A stretch of 64,000 bases of DNA from Tremella fuciformis (Eukaryota; Basidiomycota; Tremellomycetes; Tremellales; Tremellaceae), in contig CP136499.1 in NCBI GenBank assembly GCA_032768795.1, positions 434,001-498,000 on the forward strand, written 5' to 3'. This document shows, piece by piece, positions 1-11,300 of the stretch. Made by a program: the position numbers and the translations under genes. The notes beneath the pieces are model-generated. The model searched no databases. It was not told the origin of the DNA and was given only the letters and a program-made list of their open reading frames with translations. Position 1 is the first letter of the stretch, and each line of letters starts with the position of its first letter.

Positions 1-326
1 AGCTCGCATATGACAAGGGCGATTTGGAAAAGGCTACTTGCCGTCGCTGATCTGAAGAACTGGGACTGGAGAGAGAACGATGATGTCAGTACCGTCTGAG
101 CTGGCTGTAACAGTGCTGAAAGCGACTAGGAATGGGTTCGCTGGCGGGGGAGCGAAGGCCGTTGAGCTCGGCGCATCCTACTTTGCGTCACGCACCTTCT
201 CTCGTTGGCTACCGACCGCCTCTTGTACCCAATAACTACAGTCATGCTATGCCAGCCGTATCTCGGATTGCACAAGGTCATTGCCCTTGACCGAGACAAT
301 GCACTCCATCAAGAGCCGTCATCTAC

Positions 327-806
327 TTAGCGATTACGGGGCTTTCGCACTCGTCGCGAGCTGATCCAAGCCATCTCGGACCACTGAGGGGCCTCGAAGG
401 ACTTCTTCGTAGGTGGTTGGAAGACGAAGGATGGGCCGTACGAAGCAAAAGCTGGACCGTTGGCGCCCGAGTCCGGATGGGTGACATGTGGGCGATCAAC
501 CGCTCGCACTTGCGGCTCCAGGCAGAATTGTCCTGTCTTCTGTAAGCCCGGAAAGTGGAGGGTGAGAACGACGAGGGTCGCCCGCTCGCCCTTGTATCGA
601 CCAGCCTTGAGAGCGTGTAGTACAACAGTCGTGTCTAATTCTCGGCAGAATGGGGTGAAAGGCAAGTGGCTCACTTCCCTTCCAGCCGGGTCGGCATCGC
701 GTATTGGATCCAGGACCTTTGTGAACGGCCATCTCCTTTGCAGCGCCTGCCATGCTGCCCGTTTGAGATTGCCGACGTTCGATCGCGATGGGGGACTCTG
801 GGGCAT
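327..806 (-). pseudogene. Truncated member of the local WPF-motif gene family
   Basis: A 159-codon reading frame whose N-terminal part (W-x-x-LQRRWPF, then a K-x-GRYKGERAT-like segment near residue 70) matches the two larger minus-strand genes at 1965-2789 and 3218-4064. Similarity fades after about residue 90 and the protein lacks the C-terminal half of its 274-aa neighbour, including the Cys-containing end. I read it as a 3'-truncated or decayed paralogue. No domain of known function is recognised. The match is by eye and the function is unknown. Confidence 0.45.
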
Positions 807-1172
807 GTCTATGCCTCTGTGTCGACCCCCGGTAGGACCACTTCATGTCAATATTGTGACGGGTCCAGGAGGGCAGTGAACTCGTCACCCTATTCGACAA
901 CAGCAATACTGAACATGCGTTAGGGGCGTGTTTGACTGTTTAGCACCCGTGGGCTGGGTGTGCGTGACTCGTTGTGTGCGGCGCCTTTGAGTGGTCGGGT
1001 GTCGCACCGTCGTGGAACAACATCACCGCGGTCCCATCAGATTGACGCTGGTGTCCGCGAACTGATCGGAGAGCAGGAACCCGAACGAGACTCGACCCCG
1101 AGGGAAGTGCGACAACACCACAGCAGTCGGCTCTACATGTCCTTTGGTGGACGAACCAGATACAGTCGGGTA

Positions 1173-1231
1173 CCAAAAGTCTTGCAACATTTCGGTAACA
1201 CTGCACCCTGGAATGTTGCAAGACTTTTGGT
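1173..1231. repeat. 20-bp perfect inverted repeat (hairpin)
   Basis: Positions 1173-1192 (ACCAAAAGTCTTGCAACATT) are the exact reverse complement of 1212-1231, separated by a 19-nt spacer. The stretch from 807 to 1964 around it has no convincing coding frame, so the hairpin is the only structured signal there. It could be a small foldback element or a structured RNA. There is no T-run typical of a bacterial-style terminator. Confidence 0.6.
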
Positions 1232-1964
1232 GTCCGAGTGTACACCCGCCGGGACGTCCTTGTCGACTGGTATCGCACAGCGGGCTAACAACAAATTGGA
1301 GTTTGGGCTTCGCAGCTGACTCGGTAACATTTACGCGGCCTCCGCACGAGGAAAGAGGGGTACGAATGACGGCCGAACGCACAGCTCGTGGGTGCAGCCA
1401 GAGCACACATCTGCCTTCACGCGACCGTTGGACACGACAGCTTTTCCACGCACAATCGCTTGCGGACACAGCAGCTCCGCAAGTAAGAGAGCCAGCTGTT
1501 GCTGCTTCGGCCGAAGTTCACGAAATGGACGGAATGGACGGGGGTGTACTAGACCCGTGAACTCCTTTCGAGGCTCTACAGTCTACATTGCGTGGACTTA
1601 TACTCTAAAAGACAACGCCGAGCCCTCAAGCGTTGCCCACGCGTTGTAGCTCGGTTATATTGCCGTTTGCATGTAACGTGGCGACCACGCATGGCTTTGC
1701 ATAGCCCTTTACGTCCACGAGTGAGAGAAATGGAAGTCAAGCTGAAGTTCGTGAATTGGCTATATTGTGGGCATGGAGGCTATTGAGGGGTCGTATCTAC
1801 GAGACGACAATGTCTCACAATTATCAAGTTGATAACAGAGAACACCAGCTGAAGTGGACAGGGGAGAGCAAGCGTCCATACCGCTGGCTGATATGGAGCT
1901 TCCTGCGTTTCACCCATGCTTCAGCCTGAAATCAGCTCTCGTTCAAAGCTCTGTTCCTAGATCT

Positions 1965-2789
1965 TTACCTCGTTGGAAACAACCCCGATGAACCACTGCC
2001 CGTCGAACACCTCAGCAGCTCACGCCAGCGTGCTGCTGTCATATGCTGGGGCCCCAAGTCGTGACAGGACTCGGTACATGCTTCGCCATGCGCTTTGCCA
2101 CAAGTCGTAATTGGCACTCGAAGCTCAGTACCCATGTCGACAGTAAGAGGGTATACTTTGGCGCGCTTGAGAACAGTCATACGAGTTTTGACATCTGCGC
2201 TCCTCGAGAGCGTCAGAGTGACTGGTTGGTCGTGCACGACAAGCATGCCGAAAGCGAATGAATGGGGCAAACCAAGCTCCAGAGCTTTACAGCCTGTTAT
2301 CGTCACGGTGGCATAATGCTTGTCGATCGTGCTCTGAATACGTCGCCACAGAGCAGGAGGCAGTGCCCGCCCCGGCTCGAGCATGCCAGGACGAGTGACA
2401 TTGCCGGGACCGCAAGCAACGATCTCGAAGTCCGAGCTGGATTCTGCTGATCGTCTCTGGAGACGGATGTCGATGACGTTTGCCTGCATCCTCGCCCATT
2501 CGTAGTGGGCAACATCGACACGGAGGAAAGTAGCAGGTCGGCCCTGGTACGACCCTTGTTTCACCGTCTCAAGTGTTGCCCATGTATGTGCAGCGAAGTA
2601 GGGACCGGGAAAGCAAGGATTCGTGGCGAGCAAAGGGCCTCGACCGTGTTTGTCCAGGCTACCGACTGCCGGCATCATCCTCACGAAGGGCCATGAACGC
2701 TGCAAGCGATGCCAGGGCGACTCGTCGAGGTCAGGGGCGTGAATGTCGCGGGCCTCTTCGTTCTGGTCTTTCTGGCGCCGCGAGAGCAT
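1965..2789 (-). CDS. WPF-motif family protein, intact member
   Basis: A 274-aa single-exon frame starting at an ATG at 2789. Near the N terminus it has WHRLQRSWPF, followed by a VKQGSYQGRPATF segment around residue 75 and a central stretch ending in VTRP. The C-terminal part is Cys-rich (TTCGKAHGEACTESCHDLG), with a GPQHMTAARW motif shared with the neighbour at 3218-4064 (GPEHMTAEIW). No signal peptide or membrane segment is evident and I do not recognise the family. Three adjacent same-strand relatives, only this one uninterrupted, suggest a lineage-specific tandem family that is decaying. Confidence 0.6.
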   Translation of the reverse strand: MLSRRQKDQNEEARDIHAPDLDESPWHRLQRSWPFVRMMPAVGSLDKHGRGPLLATNPCFPGPYFAAHTWATLETVKQGSYQGRPATFLRVDVAHYEWARMQANVIDIRLQRRSAESSSDFEIVACGPGNVTRPGMLEPGRALPPALWRRIQSTIDKHYATVTITGCKALELGLPHSFAFGMLVVHDQPVTLTLSRSADVKTRMTVLKRAKVYPLTVDMGTELRVPITTCGKAHGEACTESCHDLGPQHMTAARWRELLRCSTGSGSSGLFPTR

Positions 2790-3217
2790 TACGAGGAGGA
2801 GGGGTCACTACGGGGAGTCGCAGAGAGGAGCGAGGGAGAGTCTACAATAAGGCGGAGTCGGCAATGGCTGGCCAAATGCATGTCTACCTACAAGCACACG
2901 TGCACACAGCGTGTCAAGTATAAGAGAGAGTGTATCGGTGCGCAAAAATGAAGGCGTCGCTCTGGCGGCGAACGCTCACCAGGTGCTCGAGGCAGCATCA
3001 AGCATTGGCCTGAAGGGACCTGGCGAGAACTGAGACAGCGACTGGTACTGCAGGGAGCTCCATGCTTCCAGATCCCGTGCTGCGCATATGTAGGACGTCA
3101 TTCATCATTCACAGATCGTGCACCACTGGATTGACACATAAACCATTTACCCCAAGCGCGAGGGCAATGGCCCGTGCAGCAAAGGGTTTGGCCATTTGAC
3201 CCAAGCCTGTGAATGGC

Positions 3218-4064
3218 TCAGCGGAAAAAGGAGTGATGAGATAAGAGTCTCACCTCGGGCCCATCGCCCTCCATCCATGGTTCGCTCTCTCGACCGAGTT
3301 TCTTCCAGATCTCGGCAGTCATATGCTCAGGCCCGAACTCCGAGCACCGCTCTGCCAAGCCGCAATGGGTACTCCAGCCACATGTAGACGGGTAGGGGTC
3401 TCGCTCACAGTTCAACTCGATGATCAGTGGTCTGACCCAAGAGCGCCGAAGTACCCGGAGGCGTCGCCGGTCCCAGGTGGTCAGGAAGGCGGAGAGTAGA
3501 GCTGACTGGGTGTGTACAATGACGACGACGATGCTGAAAGATGGGTGGACCCCGTAGGGTACCAGGGCATTCTCGAGACTGTTTATCATAAGGCCGTGTT
3601 TGGTGGGATACACTTCAACTCGCTCCAGCTGAGCTTGCTGATCGCTCGGTATCAACTCGCCGGTCGGTAGAAATTCCGGTCTGGTGACATAGACAGGCCC
3701 GTAAGCGGCGACGATCACCTCGTTTTCGAACCTGGAGCGTTCCGAGGCTGGACCGAAGCGCAACTCGACACACGACTGCCGGACTTTCTTCTCGTCCAGT
3801 GGGTGACATGCACCGAAATCATTGTCGCAGGGGCCCCCCTGAAGGACCCCTGCTTGACAAACTCGAGACTGACCTGCCCGTCGTGCCAGTCGTGGGGACC
3901 TGGAACAGGAATCCGGCGAGTATTATGTTGTTCTCGAGGTACAGGTTCACAGGTCTTTTGACACGATTGAAGGGCCATGATCGCTCCATTCGATGCCAGA
4001 GCGAGTTCTCGGGATCGGTCGTGCTCTTACGACCTCGAGCGGGCTTTGGCGCAGCGCCCGACAT
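3218..4064 (-). pseudogene. Frameshifted WPF-motif family member
   Basis: The frame opens at an ATG at 4064 (MSGAAPKPARGRK...) and carries LWHRMERSWPF. Homology to the intact 1965-2789 protein then continues in a second frame from about 3915 (VPGPHDWHDG...VKQGSFRGAPAT) and in a third from about 3785 (CVELRFGP...VTRPEF) to the stop at 3218, including a C-terminal CGLAERCSEFGPEHMTAEIW. Two frame changes without good splice signals fit 1-nt indels, so I call a pseudogene. Unrecognised short introns are the alternative. Confidence 0.5.
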
Positions 4065-4381
4065 CCTGCAAGCACTGCTTACTTCAGACTGGGAGGGGAA
4101 CCGCTGCGAAGAGACTCGCTTGTGTAACGAGGACGCATAATCAATATGCATAATCGTTGTACGCATAATATGTGACGCCTCGTGTTGGACATCGAGGACT
4201 AAACCCACGAGGTGACAGAGACAATGTCGATTGGCTCGACGATCGCAGAATAGAAGCGGTTTGAGGACTCAAGAAAGGCGAAGGCGGCATGCTCGCTTGC
4301 ATCAGCGTAGGACAGGAGGCCAAGACCGCTGAGTCAGATCGATAAGGTGATGAGGGCATGATCGACTAGCTCAGAGCCGGA

Positions 4382-5494
4382 TCAGCCACCCGACCAGCGG
4401 ATGGATGCGACAGCAGCCTTGATCAGGTTGTCGGCAGACTTCCAGGCCTCTTTCGTCCATTCAGGTTTGGTTGTACGCAGGAGGTGGCCGAGGCGAGGCA
4501 TCAGACACACTCGGAGAATGAGGAGGGCGTGTTGGCTGGGGAGTCGTTGGAGGGCGGAAAGGGATGATCGGAGTTGAGCAGCCGATTTGGTGATCAGGCC
4601 GATGTCAGCTTCGGCGTGCCCGTCAACCGAGCCAAGGAGGCGTATGCCGTGTTGTTGGATGTCGTCCAGGGTCTGGAAGCCGCACTTGGCGGTGTTGAGT
4701 TTGAGCGACGAGTTATGGGGTAGGAGGATGTCATTGACCTTGTCCACAATGCCGGTCTCACGGGAGGGGTTGGGCATGTCGTCAAGGTAGGTCAGGACGA
4801 GACATTCGGGGCCTCGTTCGTCTACAACCGATTGGAAGTAGTCTCTGGCGCCTACGGAGAAGAAGAATGTGCCGAGGGCGTGGCCCTGTCGTTGACCCTG
4901 CGCGGACTCGATGATAGCGGCGCAGTCATCAGTGCGGACGATGAGGTGGGATGACGAGCCATATACCCAGTCGTAGAAGTCAAGGATGATCGGGCAGTGG
5001 CGACGGACTCCGAGTCTGATAGTACGGCGGCCGAGGCTGCCGAAGGCACTCGAGATGTCGGTGAGGGTAAGAAGAGTGAAGTGATGTGGGATGGCGTTGT
5101 CGGAAACTTGCTGAAGGCAGTGGAGAATGGGCTCGGTGTACCCTGGGTATCCGACGCCTAGCTGGAACGGTGCCAGGAAGTCGGGGCGGTACAGCTTGCG
5201 AAGGATGGCTTTGGTGCAGACACGGTAAATGTAACAGCAATCGGGCGAATGCCTCCGTCGGACTTGGTCATTGGCGTGAGACTGGATGCGAGGAGGATCT
5301 CTCGGCCAGGGCCCATGCCGTTCCGCATGGAGGCGGACAATTGTGTGAGGAGGTCTTGGACGTTCTTGTCCTTGGTAGCGAGTGTGAGGAGGTTCACTGT
5401 CCCGCCCGATAGACCAGATGCCGAGCCTTTGCTGAAGGAGTTGAGGATGTCGAGGATTTCTCCGGTAGTCGGTGGCTCTGGAGGACATTCGTGA
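4382..5494 (-). pseudogene. Non-LTR-type reverse transcriptase, frameshifted
   Basis: The minus-strand translation shows ordered reverse-transcriptase blocks: an N-terminal linker (ILDILNSFSKGSASGLSGG), the finger block SDGGIRPIAV, palm motif A (LTDISSAFGSL), motif B (GQRQGHALGTFFF) and motif C (YLDDM). The finger block is in a different frame from motifs A-C, with the switch near 5230, so the gene is broken by about one nucleotide. No endonuclease or RNase H region is visible. This is the LINE-like reverse-transcriptase type common in fungal and plant genomes. It is probably a dead fragment of a retroelement. Confidence 0.6.
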
Positions 5495-5716
5495 CTGCCT
5501 GCACGGTTACCCAGCCGCCAACTATCGAGGGCAAACGGAATGACGACACCGATTCATTTCGACTTTCTCCATGTCTTCCCGGCAGCCGTGTTGGCGTTCG
5601 AAGACCTCCATGCCCGTCTTCCTAACCCCTTGCTCGACGCCCTCTCCTTTTCGATGACGTAGAGAAGAATGAAGAAACAGCCGTAAGGAGAATCAGTGTG
5701 AGATGGCAAGTAGATG

Positions 5717-6562
5717 TCATGGGCATTCGAAGCCCACTTTCAATGGCGCGGAAGGTCGGGAGAGGTGGCCTGGAGGGTGATTGATGAAGGAAGATTCGGA
5801 TGATTTTATGGGCCCGCTTGTCGCTCTGAGGCTCGACGTGCCTTGCGGGCTTGGACTGCCTTCACAATCAGCTTCAAAGCTGAGAGCGTCATGCACAGCG
5901 GTCACCGCTGGGACGCGGACAGACAAGTTGCCACTGACCTCAATGAGCTTTTGATCCATGTCGTCCTCGTCCTCTCGTAGTCGCTTAGAGCTCTCCTCCA
6001 GCTTCTTCGCTCGTGCCTCATGGTGGACGGCGCTAAGTCGGAATGACTCTTTCTCCTCGCTCAACGCCGCTTGCTTCCGCTGCAGCTCCTGGTTGGCCGC
6101 TTCGAGTAGCGCCTTCTCTTTCCCTAGCGCCTGCTTCTCGGTCTCCAGCTTCCTCTTCTCCCGTGCAAGGGATTCGAGTGATTTGGCGAGCTCGCTGTTG
6201 CTATCGGCCGTGCGCCTCTCCTTCACCTTCCTCAATGACAACAAAGAGTTGCCTATCAAGGACGAGCTTGTCAGGAGAGTCTGCTCTAGGTTCTGATCCA
6301 GCTCGAGGTCGCAAAGCTGGTCGAAAGCGGTCAGTCTGTTACGGTCGAGTTTCTCCAAGATTTTCTGGATCATCGAGTACTCTCTGAGTAGATCGATTTT
6401 GCCTAAGTCGTTGACGAGGCCGAGGATGGCTTGCTCCAGGAGGTGTATCTTGTGTACCTCCTTTGAAGGCAAGGCTGTATCAAGAGAGTCGACAGACTGC
6501 TGGGAAGACGCTGACGGCTGGATGGACTCGGACATACTGGCGGTCGAGGTGGTGTCGGTCAT
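5717..6562 (-). CDS. Coiled-coil protein, function unknown
   Basis: A 281-aa frame from the ATG at 6562; the frame stays open upstream to 6631, but that extension is basic and short. Residues ~5-35 are Ser/Thr-rich. Residues ~120-210 form a long Glu/Lys/Leu heptad-rich coiled coil (LAREKRKLETEKQALGKEK and continuation). The C terminus is Ser/Pro-rich. No catalytic or DNA-binding motif is seen. The gene lies just left of the transposon complex and is the last host-like gene before it. Confidence 0.55.
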   Translation of the reverse strand: MTDTTSTASMSESIQPSASSQQSVDSLDTALPSKEVHKIHLLEQAILGLVNDLGKIDLLREYSMIQKILEKLDRNRLTAFDQLCDLELDQNLEQTLLTSSSLIGNSLLSLRKVKERRTADSNSELAKSLESLAREKRKLETEKQALGKEKALLEAANQELQRKQAALSEEKESFRLSAVHHEARAKKLEESSKRLREDEDDMDQKLIEVSGNLSVRVPAVTAVHDALSFEADCEGSPSPQGTSSLRATSGPIKSSESSFINHPPGHLSRPSAPLKVGFECP

Positions 6563-6631
6563 GATTCTGGTGTGATGGACGGTGATCAAAGGGGGATAGT
6601 CCCACATTCTACGGCGTCGAGAGCGTCCCAA

Positions 6632-7008
6632 CGACTTTTATTTCATTTCTGGCGTTTCTACCTGCTCTTTGCATCCAGCCTACTCGCTCAAATCAGAAGC
6701 TAGAGCACTCATACTTGGTATGCATAATGATGCCACCCTTCTTATCCAGCTCGCATTTCCATGTGGTGATACGGCATGCATGAACAGATTGTCAGTGGTT
6801 AGAGTATGCGGTTGCTCTTGAGTGGAGGGATTACCTAAAATTGCCTCCGTCTCGTTATGCAACTTGATGTCCATTTCACCCCACCCGGCCCGAGTCACTC
6901 TGCTCAGATCTCATTGCGCGTGTGACATTCTATGCATCTGATGACTGACATATGCTGCCTTGGGTCTCTCAGCTTGTCTGCCGAGTCTCATCCTCCAAGC
7001 TGCAGGCT
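6632..7008. other. Non-coding flank left of the transposon complex
   Basis: A short minus-strand frame (6680-6898, 72 codons) is present but has no supporting feature. The stretch ends at 7009, where the segment repeated at 13913 begins. Nothing else is supported here. Confidence 0.5.
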
Positions 7009-8223
7009 GTGATGAGATATGGGAATGTCCATTCTGACGATCGCCATACATTTATGGCGAGCCGAAAGTGCCACGCGATTTCCCCCCTCTCGCTTCGATG
7101 CGTCCACTTCATTCGTAACTATTCGACTTTCTCATTGCTCTCGCCATTATACTCATGCACACACGACCGCCCATCGCAAAGCCATCTTTGCCCATTCGCA
7201 ACTATTCGACATTGCTTTCGTGCCGAGCAAAACGTATCACAGTGCTGTTTGAGTGAATGCGGCTTCGCACATATGGTGAAGTCATAATACCGTATGTACC
7301 TGTCGCTGATCTCCTCGCAGGCCGCTCTTACCCCAATGCAGTGTCAGCAGCTGGAAGCAAACGTGACACATTACATCGCTGGAGCTGCGACTTTCCTCGA
7401 CGCCCTTCCGGAACATCAAGACGTCACTGAGCTTCCCGGACATGTTCAAAACACCTCCAACATGCTCATTGATCTTCAACAACTCGAACATCGTCTACCC
7501 CCTCCGTTCTATGGTCGCCTGCGTCTTCGATTGCATCGCATTGTCAATGAGCTACAGGACATCGAGGACTTCCTGGTCGATAGACAAGACGATCAGGCCG
7601 GACAAGCCATGGAAGGGCCAGTATGGGCTCCCCTTGCTTCAGGAGGACGACAGCTCGTGCTGCGTGAGGATACTCTTCGTCAATTGGCTGATCTTGGGTT
7701 TACGGACGAAGAGATTGGTGGATGGATGGGGTGTTCGCGTAGAACTGTTGTTCGCAGGCGGTGTCAGTGGGGAATATCAAAGCGGGACTTTGCCGATGTC
7801 AGCGATGAGGAGCTCACTCGGGTGTGTAGATTCTGCGTTTCTTCTCTTGCAGCTTGTGCTGATGGCAGTATATCGAGAGAGTCTTGACATGGGGCAGTGG
7901 AGAGGAGGGCTTGCAGGGCGTGACCTCTGGCCTGGAGGTGATGGGTATCAAGGCTCCTCGAGCTCGCCTGAGAGAACTTCTTCGGCAATTCGATCGCGGA
8001 CAACTGGGGGTTGCTCCCCCTCCAGTCGTTTGACGAGTGTATACCGTTCCTTGCATCAATGCCATGTGGCATATCGACGGGCATCACAAGCTCATTCGCT
8101 GGAAGATTGTCATACATGGGGGTATCGACGGATTCTCGCGCATGATCGTCTACTTGCGGGCCAGTGACAACAACCGAGCTGAAACGCACCTCATGGCGTT
8201 CCGAGAGGGTGTCGCTACCTTTG
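7009..8223 (+). repeat. Duplicated 1215-bp segment, copy 1
   Basis: This segment is repeated at 13913-15127 with the same length and only three mismatches that I found: two adjacent bases near 7059 and one at 8031. It holds 44 bp of flank including TACATT (7047-7052), the left end of the DNA transposon from 7053, and most of the transposase gene up to CTTTG (8219-8223), where a Copia LTR begins. It is a truncated left end with no right end of its own. Confidence 0.9.
7294..8223 (+). pseudogene. 5' fragment of the DDE integrase-core transposase (copy 1)
   Basis: The gene model matches copy 2 at 14198: a first exon with a helix-turn-helix-like segment (LGFTDEEIGGWMGCSRRTV), a 47-nt intron at 7822-7868, then a second exon reaching WHIDGHHKL. 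A C-to-T change at 8031 turns a CGA codon into TGA, and the frame is cut at 8223 by the Copia LTR, so the downstream catalytic Asp and Glu are missing. It is dead as a transposase. Confidence 0.8.
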
Positions 8224-8387
8224 TGTTACACAACGATGAGAGCGATGCATTCATCCATCTCTGCAGTTCTCTACTTATGAGCTGTCGCTCTGCTCAAGCC
8301 ATCTACATAAGGTTACTCATTTGGCCGCAAGAGGCAATTCTGACCCTATGAGGCGTCCTCGGGGTCCTCGGGGCCTATTGTTCAACA
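8224..8387 (-). repeat. Copia 3' LTR (chimeric)
   Basis: 164 bp. On the plus strand its first ~35 bases match the solo LTR at 15128 at three diagnostic positions (C, G, A at offsets 11, 20 and 31), and the remainder matches the other Copia LTR at 13749. The switch lies within about 8255-8267. Paired LTRs made by one reverse-transcription event should not differ in this patterned way. Confidence 0.85.
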
Positions 8388-11300
8388 CTCCCCCTCGAAG
8401 TCTGCAGGCTGCAGGTAGCCGCGGCGAGCCCGGTGGTGGTGCCAAGGGCCCGTTGGGCGTTCCCAAGCCTGCTGATCTTCGCACCAGGACAATATAGGCC
8501 CAAGATCGCACGTCGCGAGCGTCGCACGGTCCATAGGCCTGCCTCCTTCAGGCTGATGGGAAGGCGTCCCGCCGCTCTCCATCAATACCGACCCAAAATC
8601 GATGATCTCGGTGTCTGCCGGTAGCCCTGATTCTCCTTGATGTTCTCCAGCTCCCCCTGCATGCATACAGTCTCTCACTGCCCATGCGCATCCAGCGAAG
8701 CGTTGCTGATGAGCGAGCTGATGGGTTTGACTAGCGGCATTTCGGCGTTTTGGCTTGACCACGTGGTGTGGCAGACGATTTGGAGCGCGACTGACTTTGT
8801 CATTCAACGTCTTCTCACTACCGTCGACGTCTTCTAGATCGCTGATTGCGGCCGCTAGGTGGACGACAGCGCGCTCCGCGCCGGCAGACGGACGGCCCAG
8901 GCTCAGAGCTTCAAAATGGCGGGCGTGCGCGGCAGCCGGGAGCGACTTGGTGAGGATGTCCGCCTTCTGGTCCGCAGAGCTGACGTACCGCAGGCTGACT
9001 TTGCCTGTGTCGACAAGTTCCCGGATCAAATGATGTTTTATGTCGATATGTTTGGTCCGAGAGTGAGTTGTGGGCTGCCCTGCAAGTCTGATGGACCCCT
9101 GGTTGTCGCAGGAGAGCGGTGTTGGTGACCTCTGCTCGAATCCCAGCTCACCGAGCAGATTCCTGAGCCAAACCGCCTCCTTCGCAGCCTCGGCTACAGC
9201 GATGTATTCGGCCTCAACCGTCGATGTCGAGACCGTGGCTTGTCTGCGAGACGACCAGGTGATCGGCGAGCCTCTGAACTCCATCAACCAGCCTGTGGTT
9301 GATCGCCGAGTGTCCTTGCAACCCGCCCAGTCCGAATCTACCCAGCCCTGCAGCCCGCCGTCGCCGCCACCCAGCCTTAGCCCGACGGTCCGTGTGTGGG
9401 CTAGGTAGGTCAGGACGCCTTGTGCGAGGTCCCAGTGCTGACGGGTAGGTGCTGCGAGCGCTCGGGATAGATACGAGGCCGCGAACATGACGTCCGGGCG
9501 GGTGCAGCCTGCTAGCCATAGGAGACATCCGACAAGTTCTTGATAGGGCGTTAGGGCCGTCGACACGTCCTCTGCATCGATCTTGGCATCCTGCGGCAAC
9601 GGTGTTGATCTGGTGCGTCGCCGAGCGTGCTCTGGGAACCTCTCGAGCACCCTGTCGATGTATGCGGGCTGACTCAGCCAGATCGTCCGCCTAGCCTTGT
9701 CCTGCGATACCTTCATCCCAAGCACGGTTCCGACGTTGCCTATGACAGTGATCGTCCACTCAGCCTTTAGGGCGGTCCACAGGTCGTCTATCTCCCCCTG
9801 CGATGATGCGGCAATCACGATGTCGTCGACGTAGACCAAGACAAGCACGATTCGGCCTTGTCGGTCCTGCCGCACATACAGTCCCCAGTCACCGTTCGTC
9901 CTCAGGAAGCCCTGTCGATGTAAGACTCGTCCTAGCTCTTCCCACCAGTTCCTTGCTGACTGCTTTAGGCCGTACAGGCTCTTCAACAGCAGCAGAGCGT
10001 CGCAACCTGGTCTCCGCCGCATCCCGTCCGGATACCGAATGTAGACCTCTGTGTCGATTGGGCTGTTCAGATACGCTCCTTCGACGTCGGCCTGTGCGAC
10101 AATCATGCGGTCGGCTGCAGCGATGGCTAGCAACAGTCTCAGAGATCCGAGACGGCCTACCGGCGCGAACGTCTCTTCAAAATCGACGCCCGGCACCTGC
10201 GAGAAGCCCTGTGCGACAAGCCTAGCCTTGTGTTTGACGACGTGGCCGTCGGCATCGGTCTTGACTTTGAATACCCAACGCGATCCGACTGCCTTGCGAT
10301 CTGCAGGAAGTTTGACCTCTTGCCATGTCCCCTTACTCTCGATGTTCGCAATTTCCTTCTCCATGGCGGCAATCCACTCTCCTCTGTCATCGCTAGCCAT
10401 CGCCTCGGCTAGGTTCCTGGGATCTACAGGCATCACGGGGCCGTCGGCGGCATTGGCGGATAGGAAGGCGAAAGGGCTATGCAGCCGCTCAACGATCGCA
10501 CCGAACTTTGCGGGCGCTTTCTTCTCGCGGACGGGCCGTCCGACGGTATTGGCGGCCACGGGAGGTGCCGGCGGGGTCTCGACGACTGGTACATACGTCC
10601 ACCTGTCGGCAACGGGAATCCTGGAACGATTGGTGGCTACAGGAAGACGGGATGGACGGGGGACCCGAGGCTGCTCGGGTGTGTTGGACACGGCAACTGC
10701 GGGATCGTTGATTGTGAGCTCTTCCTCTGAGATCTCTACTCCAGCGACATTTTTCTGAGCTTGCCCCGGCTCAGGCTGATCTCCAGGTACCTCCAGATCG
10801 TCTCTATCATCATCCTGGCTTGAATGACTTGCGATCTTGCCTCCCATCGATCCAACCGGTATGAGCTGTGCTTGGTCGCTTTGGGTCACGTGACCGACAT
10901 CGGCCTCATCGTCCTCCGACATCTCAAGCACTTTGACGTCTCTTCGATGGGCAATCTCGCCCGTGGCGTCAAGCTGCACAATCCATCCGCTCTGGGTCTC
11001 ACTCTGACCGAGTATCCGACACGCCTCGCCGCGCTCTATCGTAAACGACGCCTTGCGGCGAATCTGAGACGGGATCTGCGCATGACACCTTTGCCCGAAT
11101 CGCAGGACGGAATCTAGGCCTCTCTCCCGCCCTGTAAGCGCGCTCCAAGCCGATAAGCCCGTCCTGGCTGACACAGACAGCTTCATGATGATTACTGCGG
11201 CGTAACGGGCTGCGAAAGACCAGTAGGAATGAGGCAAGCGGCTATCGGCCAGCATGGCGGCTATCATGTCTTTGACGGTGCGTATCGTTCGTTCAGCCGC

